From: Aquificota bacterium
GTDB taxonomy: Bacteria; Aquificota; Aquificia; Aquificales; Hydrogenothermaceae
Assembly: GCA_013153235.1 (NCBI GenBank)
Contig: JAADEU010000031.1
Span: forward strand, 1 to 8,358
DNA: 8,358 nucleotides
Direction of reading: 5' to 3'
The notes under the pieces are model-generated. The model had not been told where the DNA came from, ran no database searches, and saw nothing but the letters and a program-made list of their open reading frames with translations. This document shows, one piece after another, positions 1 to 5,697 of this stretch; the first letter of the stretch is position 1; the number at the start of each line of letters is the position of its first letter. Position numbers and translations under genes: made by a program.

Positions 1-1
1 C

Positions 2-121
2 ACTCCGGAATTTGCCGTAAAGGAAGGGGCCGATATAATCGTAGTGGGAAGACCGATAATAAATGCACAGGATAGAAAAAAAACGGTGAGGGAGTTCCTG
101 AAAAGAATACAAAATGCTTAA
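2..121 (+). CDS. pyrF: Orotidine 5'-phosphate decarboxylase, C-terminal end (partial)
   Basis: Only the last 39 codons are present; the gene begins before the window. The enzyme decarboxylates OMP to UMP, the last step of de novo pyrimidine synthesis, in the cytosol. The reading frame gives TPEFAVKEGADIIVVGRPI followed by a short helix ending in FLKRIQNA. This matches the last beta strand of the PyrF TIM barrel, where the GRPI motif carries the arginine that holds the substrate phosphate. In other PyrF proteins the same element reads 'TPxxAxxxGADxxVVGRPIT'. The stop codon overlaps the start of rpoN by 8 bases, so the two are probably co-transcribed and translationally coupled. A KGPDC-type tail is also conceivable from so short a piece, but the GADxIVVGRPI pattern and following helix favour PyrF. 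Confidence 0.85.
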   Translation, partial: TPEFAVKEGADIIVVGRPIINAQDRKKTVREFLKRIQNA

Positions 122-1421
122 ACAGCAACTGAATCTAAAACTTCAGAATAAGCTTGTCCTTACCCTGAGTCTAAAACAGCAACTATCGCTATTACTGCTT
201 CCAAAGATAGAACTGCAGGAAACCATAAAAACCGAGCTACAGGAGAATCCCTTTCTGGAAGAGGTCATAAATATCGAGCCGGATTTTGAACCGGTCAGGG
301 ATTACTCAAAGTACTACGAGGATGAAGATAAACAACCTATAACAAGCAGAATTGCCTATAAACCATCCCTGTCTGATATTGTGGATTTCCAGATAGACCT
401 TGAATTTGAGGGTAAGGAAAAAGAGATAGCCAGGGAAATAGCGGGAAATGTTGATAATAAAGGATTTCTGGCTGTTTCCGTCGAAGAGATAGCTTCCAGA
501 CTCGGGGTACCGCCGGAGGAAGTGGAAGAGGTACGCCAGAAACTTATGAGACTTGAACCTACAGGATTTGCAAGCAGGGATATAAGAGAAAATCTGATAG
601 TACAGTACCGGGAAATTTTTGGTGCAGATGATGATGCAGAGGAGATAATAAAAAGCGACCTTGAAAACCTCCAGAACCTGCAATACCTGACCGAAAAGTA
701 CCGGCATCTTACAGAAGAAAAAATAAAAGAGATTATATGCAACATAAAATCCCTCAAGCCTTACCCTGCTGTTGGTTACGCCGAAGAACCTGCCCAGTAT
801 GTTGAGCCTGATGTTTATGTGTACGACCATGGGGATAGATTTGAGGTTGTTGTAAACGAGTCTGGTCTACCAAAACTGAAGCTGACAACAGCCTACAGGA
901 AACTTATATCAGATAAATCTCTCCCTGAGGAAACCAGAAAATTCCTTGAGGATAAACTTCAGGTGGCAATGGGAATAATAAAGGGTATCCAGCAGAGAAG
1001 GGAAAATCTGAAAAAAATCACCGAAATACTTGTTAACTATCAGGCGGACTTTATCAGAAAAGGCAGGGAGTACCTGAAACCTCTCATACTGAAGGATGTT
1101 GCCGAAGAGGTGGGACTCCACGAATCCACAGTCAGCAGAATTGTATCCAGCAAATACGTCCAGCTTCCAACAGGTGTGATGCCACTGAAGGCATTTTTCT
1201 CAAACCGTCTGTCCTCAAGTTCTGGTGATGTATCAACCGAGAAGGTAAAATATATGATTGCACAGTTGATACAGAATGAGGACAAAAGAAAACCCCTGAG
1301 TGACCAGAAGATAGCAGATATCCTGAAAAAACAGGGGATAAATGTTGCAAGGAGAACCGTTACAAAATACAGAGAACAATTAAATATACCTGATTCAAGA
1401 ACAAGGAGGATGAAAAGATGA
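114..1421 (+). CDS. rpoN: RNA polymerase sigma-54 factor
   Basis: Directs core RNA polymerase to -24/-12 promoters and needs an AAA+ activator to melt DNA. The 435-residue protein shows the full family order. Region I is Gln/Leu-rich (residues 1-50, QQLSLLLLPKIELQE and ending ENPFLEE). An acidic linker covers about 55-75. The core-binding domain is about 85-270. The DNA-binding part has a helix-turn-helix near 326-346 (LKDVAEEVGLHESTVSRIV) followed by the family's LPTGVMPLKAFFS. The RpoN box, ARRTVTKYRE, is at 412-421. It is somewhat shorter than proteobacterial RpoN (about 475 residues), mostly in the linker, but nothing essential appears to be missing. The ATG overlaps the pyrF stop and has no good Shine-Dalgarno at normal distance, so it probably depends on coupling. 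Its own stop overlaps hpf by 4 bases. No sigma-54 promoter was recognised elsewhere in the window. Confidence 0.97.
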   Translation: MLKQQLNLKLQNKLVLTLSLKQQLSLLLLPKIELQETIKTELQENPFLEEVINIEPDFEPVRDYSKYYEDEDKQPITSRIAYKPSLSDIVDFQIDLEFEGKEKEIAREIAGNVDNKGFLAVSVEEIASRLGVPPEEVEEVRQKLMRLEPTGFASRDIRENLIVQYREIFGADDDAEEIIKSDLENLQNLQYLTEKYRHLTEEKIKEIICNIKSLKPYPAVGYAEEPAQYVEPDVYVYDHGDRFEVVVNESGLPKLKLTTAYRKLISDKSLPEETRKFLEDKLQVAMGIIKGIQQRRENLKKITEILVNYQADFIRKGREYLKPLILKDVAEEVGLHESTVSRIVSSKYVQLPTGVMPLKAFFSNRLSSSSGDVSTEKVKYMIAQLIQNEDKRKPLSDQKIADILKKQGINVARRTVTKYREQLNIPDSRTRRMKR

Positions 1422-1981
1422 GAGTAGAGCATGTGGGAAAGAACATCGATGTTACCGATTTTATCAAAAGCTACACAGAGCACAAACTCGAAAGACTCAA
1501 ACCTTACATCAAAGATATTGATGTGGCAGATGATTCTGTTCAGGTCAGGGTAACCTACTCATTTGAAAAACACAGACACAGAAACAGGGTGGACATAGAT
1601 ATCTACTTCAACACACCTGGAGGGGGTGTTATCCACGCCTGGGAGGAAAGCAACGACCTGTACTCTGCCATTGATTTTGTTATAGATGAGGTTGAAAGAC
1701 AGCTTGTAAGACTCAAAAGCAGAAGAAAGGAAGAGGCCAGAAGACTTGCCAGAGCCGAAAAGATGAAACAGATGACCCCTCAGGAAGAGAGTATAGAAAG
1801 ACCCCTTATAGTGCAGGAACCTATGCCCCTTGAAAAACCGCTGTCTGTTGAGGATGCCATGATGCTTCTGGAAGAAACAGGCGCATTCTTCCTGCCATTT
1901 AGAAATGCAGAAACAGGGGAGATTAATGTTATTTACAGGAAAAAGGCAGGTAATTACGGTCTTATAACACCGGGGGTGTAG
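1418..1981 (+). CDS. hpf: Ribosome hibernation promoting factor, long form
   Basis: Binds the decoding centre of the 30S subunit and, in the long form, pairs 70S ribosomes into inactive 100S dimers during slow growth. Residues 1-105 are the S30AE domain, starting MRVEHVGKNIDVTDFIKSY and holding the conserved DLYSAIDFVIDEVERQL near 80-96. A charged linker follows (about 100-128). Residues 130-187 form the C-terminal dimerisation domain, with SVEDAMMLLEETGAFFLPFRN and a terminal NVIYRKKAGNYGLITP. The length of 187 and this second domain set it apart from short HPF/YfiA of about 95-110 residues. The ATG overlaps the rpoN stop (ATGA), and a strong AAGGAGG lies at 1403-1409, 8 bases upstream, inside rpoN. 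The rpoN-hpf pairing is also found in E. coli and fits co-regulation with growth arrest. Confidence 0.96.
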   Translation: MRVEHVGKNIDVTDFIKSYTEHKLERLKPYIKDIDVADDSVQVRVTYSFEKHRHRNRVDIDIYFNTPGGGVIHAWEESNDLYSAIDFVIDEVERQLVRLKSRRKEEARRLARAEKMKQMTPQEESIERPLIVQEPMPLEKPLSVEDAMMLLEETGAFFLPFRNAETGEINVIYRKKAGNYGLITPGV

Positions 1982-1991
1982 CCTGGCAGGA

Positions 1992-2020
1992 TTGACAAAA
2001 AAGCCTTGATATGTAATAAT
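1992..2020 (+). promoter_or_regulatory. Sigma-70-type promoter for rplM-rpsI
   Basis: A perfect -35 hexamer TTGACA (1992-1997) is followed by a 17-base spacer and AATAAT (2015-2020). A TG at 2012-2013 gives an extended -10 (TGtAATAAT). Transcription would start near 2027, leaving a leader of about 33 bases. That is too short for the structured L13-binding leaders described in some other phyla. It lies wholly between hpf and rplM, so it separates the ribosomal protein unit from the rpoN-hpf unit. This is a sequence match only; the start site is inferred. Confidence 0.75.
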
Positions 2021-2059
2021 TTTTGACTTGTTAGACAATACGAAAGTACGAGGAGGATA

Positions 2060-2512
2060 ATGAAAACATATCGCGTGCGCAAAGAGGACGTAAAAAGGGA
2101 ATGGTATGTAATTGATGCCACCGGTAAAAACCTTGGAAGACTTGCAACATTAATTGCAAACGTACTTAGAGGAAAGCATAAACCCTACTTCCAGCCTGAC
2201 GTTGATGTAGGTGATTTTGTGATTGTTCTCAATGCAGACAAGATTTCTGTAACAGGTAAAAAACTGACAGACAAAGAGTACAAGTACCACACAAACAGAC
2301 CAGGAGGTCTCAGGGTAAGGTCCCTGCAGTGGATGCTTGAACACAAGCCTGAAGAGGTTATCAGACTTGCTGTAGAGAGAATGCTTCCGAAGAACAAGCT
2401 CCAGAAAAGATACATGAAAAGACTGAAAGTATATACAGGTTCTGAGCATAAACATCAGGCACAGAATCCAAAAAACCTTGAAGAGCTGAAAGCTCTGTGG
2501 AAAAACTTTTAA
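2060..2512 (+). CDS. rplM: 50S ribosomal protein L13
   Basis: L13 is an early-assembling large-subunit protein that binds 23S rRNA. The 150-residue product begins MKTYRVRKEDVKREWYVIDA and contains TGKNLGRLATLIANVLRGK (21-39), YFQPDVDVGDFVIVLNADK (43-61) and KYHTNRPGGL (75-84). The family signature is at about 105-130 (VERMLPKNKLQKRYMKRLK, then VYTGSEH). This is complete; bacterial L13 is usually 142-150 residues. A strong AGGAGG (2051-2056) sits unusually close to the ATG, 3 bases away. rpsI follows after 21 bases, the standard L13-S9 pair of bacteria. Expression is probably from the promoter at 1992-2020. Confidence 0.98.
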   Translation: MKTYRVRKEDVKREWYVIDATGKNLGRLATLIANVLRGKHKPYFQPDVDVGDFVIVLNADKISVTGKKLTDKEYKYHTNRPGGLRVRSLQWMLEHKPEEVIRLAVERMLPKNKLQKRYMKRLKVYTGSEHKHQAQNPKNLEELKALWKNF

Positions 2513-2533
2513 GGTTAATGGAGGTAGAAAACC

Positions 2534-2962
2534 TTGGCAGAGATAGTAAAAATAGACCCTAAAGTTGCAAAATATGGAACAGGAAGAAGGAAAGAGGCTG
2601 TCGCAAGGGTATGGATTTTTCCAGGTTCAGGTAAACTTTATGTGAAAAGCTCATCCGGTAAAGAATGGGAAGCAAAGGATTACTTTGAAAGGGACATCCT
2701 CATTGAGAAAATAAACCTTCCTTTCGTTGTTACTGAAACACTTGGAAAATTTGATGTTTACGCTACAGTTAAAGGTAGCGGAAAACCAGCCCAGGCTGAG
2801 GCTGTAATGTATGGAATTGCAAAGGCCCTTCTCCAGTACAATCCTGAACTGAGACCAACACTTAAATCTGCGGGGCTCCTTACAAGGGATGCCAGAATCA
2901 AAGAAAGGAAAAAATACGCACAGATGGGTGCAAGGGCCAAATACAGATGGTCCAAGCGTTAA
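2534..2962 (+). CDS. rpsI: 30S ribosomal protein S9
   Basis: S9 sits in the head of the small subunit, with its C-terminal tail reaching toward the P-site tRNA. The 142-residue product has GTGRRKEAVARVWIFPGSGK (15-34) and the S9 signature GSGKPAQAEAVMYGIAKALL (81-100). It then has LRPTLKSAGLLTRDARIKER and the universal basic tail ending in SKR. The family norm is about 130 residues, and the extra length is a short N-terminal extension (MAEIVKIDPKVAKY). The start is TTG, chosen because GGAGGT (2520-2525) lies 8 bases upstream and no ATG fits before the conserved YGTGRRK. The residues just before SKR read GARAKYRW where the common form is KARRAPQF, a mild divergence in the tail near the P site. 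Confidence 0.97.
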   Translation: MAEIVKIDPKVAKYGTGRRKEAVARVWIFPGSGKLYVKSSSGKEWEAKDYFERDILIEKINLPFVVTETLGKFDVYATVKGSGKPAQAEAVMYGIAKALLQYNPELRPTLKSAGLLTRDARIKERKKYAQMGARAKYRWSKR

Positions 2963-2977
2963 TATAGACTTCTATCT

Positions 2978-2997
2978 GGAGGGGATGATTCCCCTCC
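2978..2997 (+). terminator. Perfect 8-bp hairpin between rpsI and argC, no U-tract
   Basis: GGAGGGGA (2978-2985) and TCCCCTCC (2990-2997) are exact reverse complements around a TGAT loop. The GC-rich stem lies 15 bases after the rpsI stop and resembles the stem of an intrinsic terminator. It is followed by CTCACATACC, not by a run of T, so it is at best a weak terminator, a processing or stability hairpin protecting the rplM-rpsI message, or a partial block to read-through into argC. The left arm also looks like a Shine-Dalgarno, which the hairpin would mask. Confidence 0.5.
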
Positions 2998-3021
2998 CTC
3001 ACATACCTGGAGAACCAACAA

Positions 3022-4053
3022 ATGAAAATATCCATAGCAGGAGCTTCCGGTTATACAGGGGTAGAACTTCTCAGGGGTCTTCTTGCATATCGGGAAATAG
3101 AGATTGTCCAGATAACATCAAGACAGTACGCCGGTCACAAACTGAAAGAGATTTTCCCCCATTTTTCATCATCAAAATTCTCCCAGCTTATATTCGAAGA
3201 AGAACTGGATTTGGAATCTGCTGATATTTACTTTCTGTGCCTTCCACACGAACCATCCGTTGAGCTTGTGAAAAAACTTGTGGAAAAAGGAAAAAAGGTC
3301 ATAGACCTTTCTGCAGCGTACAGAATAAAAAACCCCCAGGCCTATACAGATTATTACGGGTTTGAGCATACATACACGGACCTTCTTCAAAGGGCTGTTT
3401 ACGGCCTTCCAGAGCTATTCAGGGACAGAATTAAAGATGCAGATATAATAGCAAATCCCGGCTGTTATCCTACGGCAACAACCCTTGCCCTGTATCCTGC
3501 TGTAAAAGAGGGTGTGGTTGAGAAAATGACCATAACGGTCAATGCACTTTCAGGTATCTCAGGGGCTGGAAGGGGACTGAAACAGCCTTTCCACTATCCG
3601 GAGGCATTTGGTAATGCTTATGCCTATAAACCTGTAAAACACAGACATATCCCTGAAATGGAGGATGTTCTCAGAGCCGTTTCAGGTAAAGAGTACAGAA
3701 TCAGATTTACCCCCCACATAATACCAGTTTCCAGGGGTATGGTATCCACAGTTGTATTCAAAACCCCCCTGAAAAAAGAACATCTGATTGAGCTGTACAG
3801 ACTGGAGTATAGGTACGAACCCTTTATTAGATTTTCATCCCAGCCTCCCCAGATAAAAAATGTCATTGGCTCGAATTTCTGTGATATATATGTGGACCGG
3901 GATGATAGAACAGGTGATGCCATTGTTATTACAGCTATAGATAACCTTGGTAAAGGGGCATCACTTCAGGCACTTCAAAACTTTAATCTGATTGCAGGTT
4001 TACCTGAGGATAAATACCTCAAAGACCTGTCAGAGTCTATTGTGTTTCCCTGA
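3022..4053 (+). CDS. argC: N-acetyl-gamma-glutamyl-phosphate reductase
   Basis: Reduces N-acetylglutamyl phosphate with NADPH to N-acetylglutamate semialdehyde, the third step of arginine (ornithine) synthesis. The 343 residues match the usual length of type 1 ArgC. The N-terminal Rossmann loop is GASGYTGVELLRGL (7-20). The catalytic cysteine is Cys148 in NPGCYPTATTLAL. The glycine-rich SGISGAGRG is at 177-185, and the conserved histidine motif KHRHIPEME is at 205-213. FTPHIIPVSRGM (229-239) and the C-terminal DNLGKGASLQALQNFNLI complete the family pattern. GGAG at 3009-3012 lies 9 bases before the ATG. I found no convincing separate promoter in the 59-base gap after rpsI. Transcription therefore probably reads through from rplM-rpsI past the hairpin at 2978-2997, or starts inside rpsI. 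No other arg gene is in view. Confidence 0.97.
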   Translation: MKISIAGASGYTGVELLRGLLAYREIEIVQITSRQYAGHKLKEIFPHFSSSKFSQLIFEEELDLESADIYFLCLPHEPSVELVKKLVEKGKKVIDLSAAYRIKNPQAYTDYYGFEHTYTDLLQRAVYGLPELFRDRIKDADIIANPGCYPTATTLALYPAVKEGVVEKMTITVNALSGISGAGRGLKQPFHYPEAFGNAYAYKPVKHRHIPEMEDVLRAVSGKEYRIRFTPHIIPVSRGMVSTVVFKTPLKKEHLIELYRLEYRYEPFIRFSSQPPQIKNVIGSNFCDIYVDRDDRTGDAIVITAIDNLGKGASLQALQNFNLIAGLPEDKYLKDLSESIVFP

Positions 4054-4189
4054 TAACCTTTGAGGTAATCTGTTTCAGGATACCGTTCATTCTGGTAAAC
4101 ACCTGATGCATGTTTCCCAGGTTGTAGACCTTTTCAACAAAAAAGGGATTTTTGTATGCAACAAAGGTTTTACCATTTCTGTGATCCAA
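4037..4189 (-). CDS. Doubtful 50-codon minus-strand ORF of unknown function
   Basis: Read on the minus strand, a TTG at 4189-4187 opens 50 codons to a TAG at 4039-4037, overlapping the argC 3' end by 17 bases tail to tail. The product begins LDHRNGKTFVAYKNPFF (first residue M if TTG initiates), continues VEKVYNLGNMHQVFTRMN and ends ILKQITSKVIRETQ. Its composition is protein-like (alternating hydrophobic and charged residues, a plausible amphipathic C-terminal helix), which is why I list it. I see no Shine-Dalgarno before the TTG, no promoter and no family I recognise. It could be a small gene, a remnant of a larger lost minus-strand gene, or chance. It occupies most of the gap between argC and the RodZ-like gene. 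Confidence 0.2.
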   Translation of the reverse strand: MDHRNGKTFVAYKNPFFVEKVYNLGNMHQVFTRMNGILKQITSKVIRETQ

Positions 4190-4205
4190 CTATCAATCAA
4201 ATACG

Positions 4206-4227
4206 CCAATATCTGACCAATATCTGA
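4206..4227. repeat. Tandem direct repeat of 11 bp
   Basis: CCAATATCTGA occurs twice back to back (4206-4216 and 4217-4227), exactly one helical turn apart. It ends 5 bases before the -35 hexamer of the promoter at 4233-4262. That position and phasing suit an activator or repressor binding two copies on one face of the DNA. It could equally be a recent slippage duplication. Confidence 0.6.
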
Positions 4228-4232
4228 TTTGT

Positions 4233-4262
4233 TTGATAAATATTTAATAATGATGTTATACT
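4233..4262 (+). promoter_or_regulatory. Sigma-70-type promoter for the rodZ-like/ogg2/rsmG unit
   Basis: TTGATA (4233-4238), an 18-base spacer and TATACT (4257-4262), followed by an AT-rich run, make a good housekeeping promoter. The predicted start near 4269 leaves only about 23 bases of leader before the TTG at 4292. The start site falls on the left arm of the inverted repeat at 4269-4293. Confidence 0.6.
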
Positions 4263-4268
4263 TTTTTT

Positions 4269-4293
4269 AATACTAACTTAGGGTATTAGTATT
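4269..4293. promoter_or_regulatory. 8-9-8 inverted repeat over the start of the RodZ-like gene (possible operator)
   Basis: AATACTAA (4269-4276) and TTAGTATT (4286-4293) are exact inverted copies separated by 9 bases, so the half-site centres are 17 bp apart. The repeat spans from the predicted transcription start into the TTG start codon. The size and symmetry fit an operator for a dimeric helix-turn-helix protein. In RNA the arms could form an AU-only stem that would hide the start codon and the weak TTAGGG Shine-Dalgarno (4278-4283). Which one, if either, operates cannot be told from sequence. Confidence 0.45.
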
Positions 4294-5032
4294 GGCTGAC
4301 CTAATAACAGCAGGGAAACTTTGTAAAGAAGAAAGAGAAAAAAGGGGTCTTTCCAGGGAGGAACTACACCGGATTACGAAGATTCCTGTTGACATAATCA
4401 GAAGACTGGAAGAAGACGAAAATTACCTGAGAAAAGACCCTTACGCCTACTTTCTTATGAAAGTTCTGGTCAGCTATTACAATCTGGACATCCAGCTCAC
4501 AAGGGATTTTGATACACAGGAGCAGACAGAAAAACCTGTAGAGCACAGAGAAGAGGAAAAAGAAGAACGCCAGGGATTCTTTTTCAGATTCTTTAAGGCT
4601 GTATTTACATTTGTTGTGATTTTTACAGCAGGTTTTCTCGGACTGTCCTCCAAAGATAAGAATGATGATGACTTTCTTGAATTTCTCCATGCATTTACAT
4701 ACCCCCATCCAGAACCTGCATCCCACACAGCCATTATTGATGCAACCTCAAAATCCGGAACAAAAAAGATATCACTGAAGGCTAATGATTATGTCTGGCT
4801 TACAGCCTACATAGACGGAAGAGAGAAGGTTATCAAGCTCAGGAAAGGGCAGAGGATGAGACTTTCCTTCAAAAACAAGATAAGATTTGAGACTATAGGA
4901 AATGCCGATAATCTGGTCATAATATACGAAGACAAAAAGGTCGACTTTGAAAAGAAAGTGGTACACAACCTGTTCGTTGACGGCGAAGGTGTATTTTTCA
5001 ACGGATACAACCTTGTTAAGGGAGAGAGTTGA
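4292..5032 (+). CDS. RodZ-like HTH/transmembrane/DUF4115 protein
   Basis: Resembles RodZ, the membrane protein that links MreB filaments to the wall-building elongasome. Residues 6-70 form a Cro/CI-type helix-turn-helix of the HTH_25 kind (GKLCKEEREKRGLSREEL, IPVDIIRRLEEDENYLRKDP, then YAYFLMKVLVSYYNLD). In RodZ this domain binds MreB and not DNA. An acidic stretch (76-93) leads to one membrane segment at about 96-118. After a spacer, residues 158-220 look like the extracytoplasmic DUF4115 beta domain (ANDYVWLTAYIDGREKVIKL, LRKGQRMRLSF, GNADNLVIIYEDKKVDF). At 246 residues it is shorter than E. coli RodZ (337) but within the range of other phyla. The start is TTG with weak TTAGGG 8 bases before; it is the only start that keeps the whole HTH. 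It overlaps the next gene by 4 bases. Assignment rests on architecture, so I leave the symbol empty. Confidence 0.8.
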   Translation: MADLITAGKLCKEEREKRGLSREELHRITKIPVDIIRRLEEDENYLRKDPYAYFLMKVLVSYYNLDIQLTRDFDTQEQTEKPVEHREEEKEERQGFFFRFFKAVFTFVVIFTAGFLGLSSKDKNDDDFLEFLHAFTYPHPEPASHTAIIDATSKSGTKKISLKANDYVWLTAYIDGREKVIKLRKGQRMRLSFKNKIRFETIGNADNLVIIYEDKKVDFEKKVVHNLFVDGEGVFFNGYNLVKGES

Positions 5033-5697
5033 TACCTGTTAAAGAGGAAATAGAAAAGGCCAGAAAAGAGGTTGGCAACTACGTAAAACAGCGTCTATCA
5101 GAATTTAAAAATCTGAAAAAAAATCATTTAACAACATTTGATTTCAGACCATTTGTTGATATTCAACCGTATCAGGCAGATATATTCTCGGAAGCATGTT
5201 TCTGTATACTGACTGCAAACTCATCTGCCACTTTAGGGATAAAACTCCAGAAAGAGATAGGCATAGATGGATTCAGGGAGTACAGTTACGATGAGCTGTT
5301 TGATATTATCAGGAAAAAAGGCCATCGGTTTGCAGCCCAAAGGGCAGATAGAATTGTGAGACTGAGGAATCAGATAAATCTCCTTGAAGAAGTAGCAGAT
5401 ATGGTAGACGGTAAAGAAGCCAGAGAGATACTGGTTAGAGAGGTATACGGGTACGGGTACAAAGAGGCGAGCCATTTCCTCAGAAATATAGGGTTTGATG
5501 ATGTGGCCATAATAGACAGGCATATATTCCGGTATTTGTTTGAAAAAGGTCTGGTAAAACCAAGGAAAACAATAACAAAGAAGGTATACCTCGAGTGTGA
5601 AGAGGCTCTTCAGAAGATAGTGGACGAGATGGGACTGACCCAGTCGGAACTTGACCTTTACATCTTTTATCTGAAAACTGGCAAGGTCTTAAAATGA
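5029..5697 (+). CDS. ogg: N-glycosylase/DNA lyase, Ogg2-type 8-oxoguanine DNA glycosylase
   Basis: Removes 8-oxoguanine from DNA and nicks the abasic site by beta-elimination (base excision repair). The 222-residue protein is an HhH-GPD glycosylase of the Ogg2 class known mainly from archaea and thermophilic bacteria. The hairpin and catalytic loop read GYGYKEASHFLRNIGF (141-156), with Lys145 as the expected Schiff-base lysine, followed by VAIIDRHIF with Asp163 as the catalytic aspartate. The 18-residue spacing equals that in the characterised archaeal enzyme. The N-terminal helical half has PYQADIFSEACFCILTANSS (47-66), typical of the family. The C-terminus ends DLYIFYLKTGKVLK, and in Ogg2 a C-terminal lysine contributes to 8-oxoguanine recognition. 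The start is TTG, overlapping the upstream stop (TTGA), with a GGGAGAG Shine-Dalgarno at about 5020-5026. rsmG overlaps its end by 4 bases, so the three genes are very likely one operon. Confidence 0.93.
   Translation: MIPVKEEIEKARKEVGNYVKQRLSEFKNLKKNHLTTFDFRPFVDIQPYQADIFSEACFCILTANSSATLGIKLQKEIGIDGFREYSYDELFDIIRKKGHRFAAQRADRIVRLRNQINLLEEVADMVDGKEAREILVREVYGYGYKEASHFLRNIGFDDVAIIDRHIFRYLFEKGLVKPRKTITKKVYLECEEALQKIVDEMGLTQSELDLYIFYLKTGKVLK

Noticed and set aside
306..830. Long minus-strand ORFs opposite rpoN (306-830, 356-757), moaA (6478-7074) and other genes.
   Set aside because: They are antisense shadows of well-identified + strand genes, with Phe/Tyr/Ser-rich low-information products and no ribosome sites.
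2889..3224. A 111-codon + strand ORF spanning the rpsI end and argC start, with an internal ATG at 2985 right after GGAGGGG.
   Set aside because: It overlaps two certain genes in another frame, its product is Arg/Ser/Pro-rich without family likeness, and the Shine-Dalgarno-like run is adjoining the ATG and locked in a hairpin.
4131..4144. A 14-base string TTTTCAACAAAAAA that recurs at 7414-7427.
   Set aside because: It is low-complexity, occurs only twice, and its flanks differ, so chance in AT-rich DNA is the better explanation.
4129..4153. A possible argC terminator: CCTTTT (4129-4134) with AAAAGG (4141-4146), then GATTTTT.
   Set aside because: A six-pair, mostly AU stem about 75 bases after the argC stop would be very unstable, especially in a thermophile.
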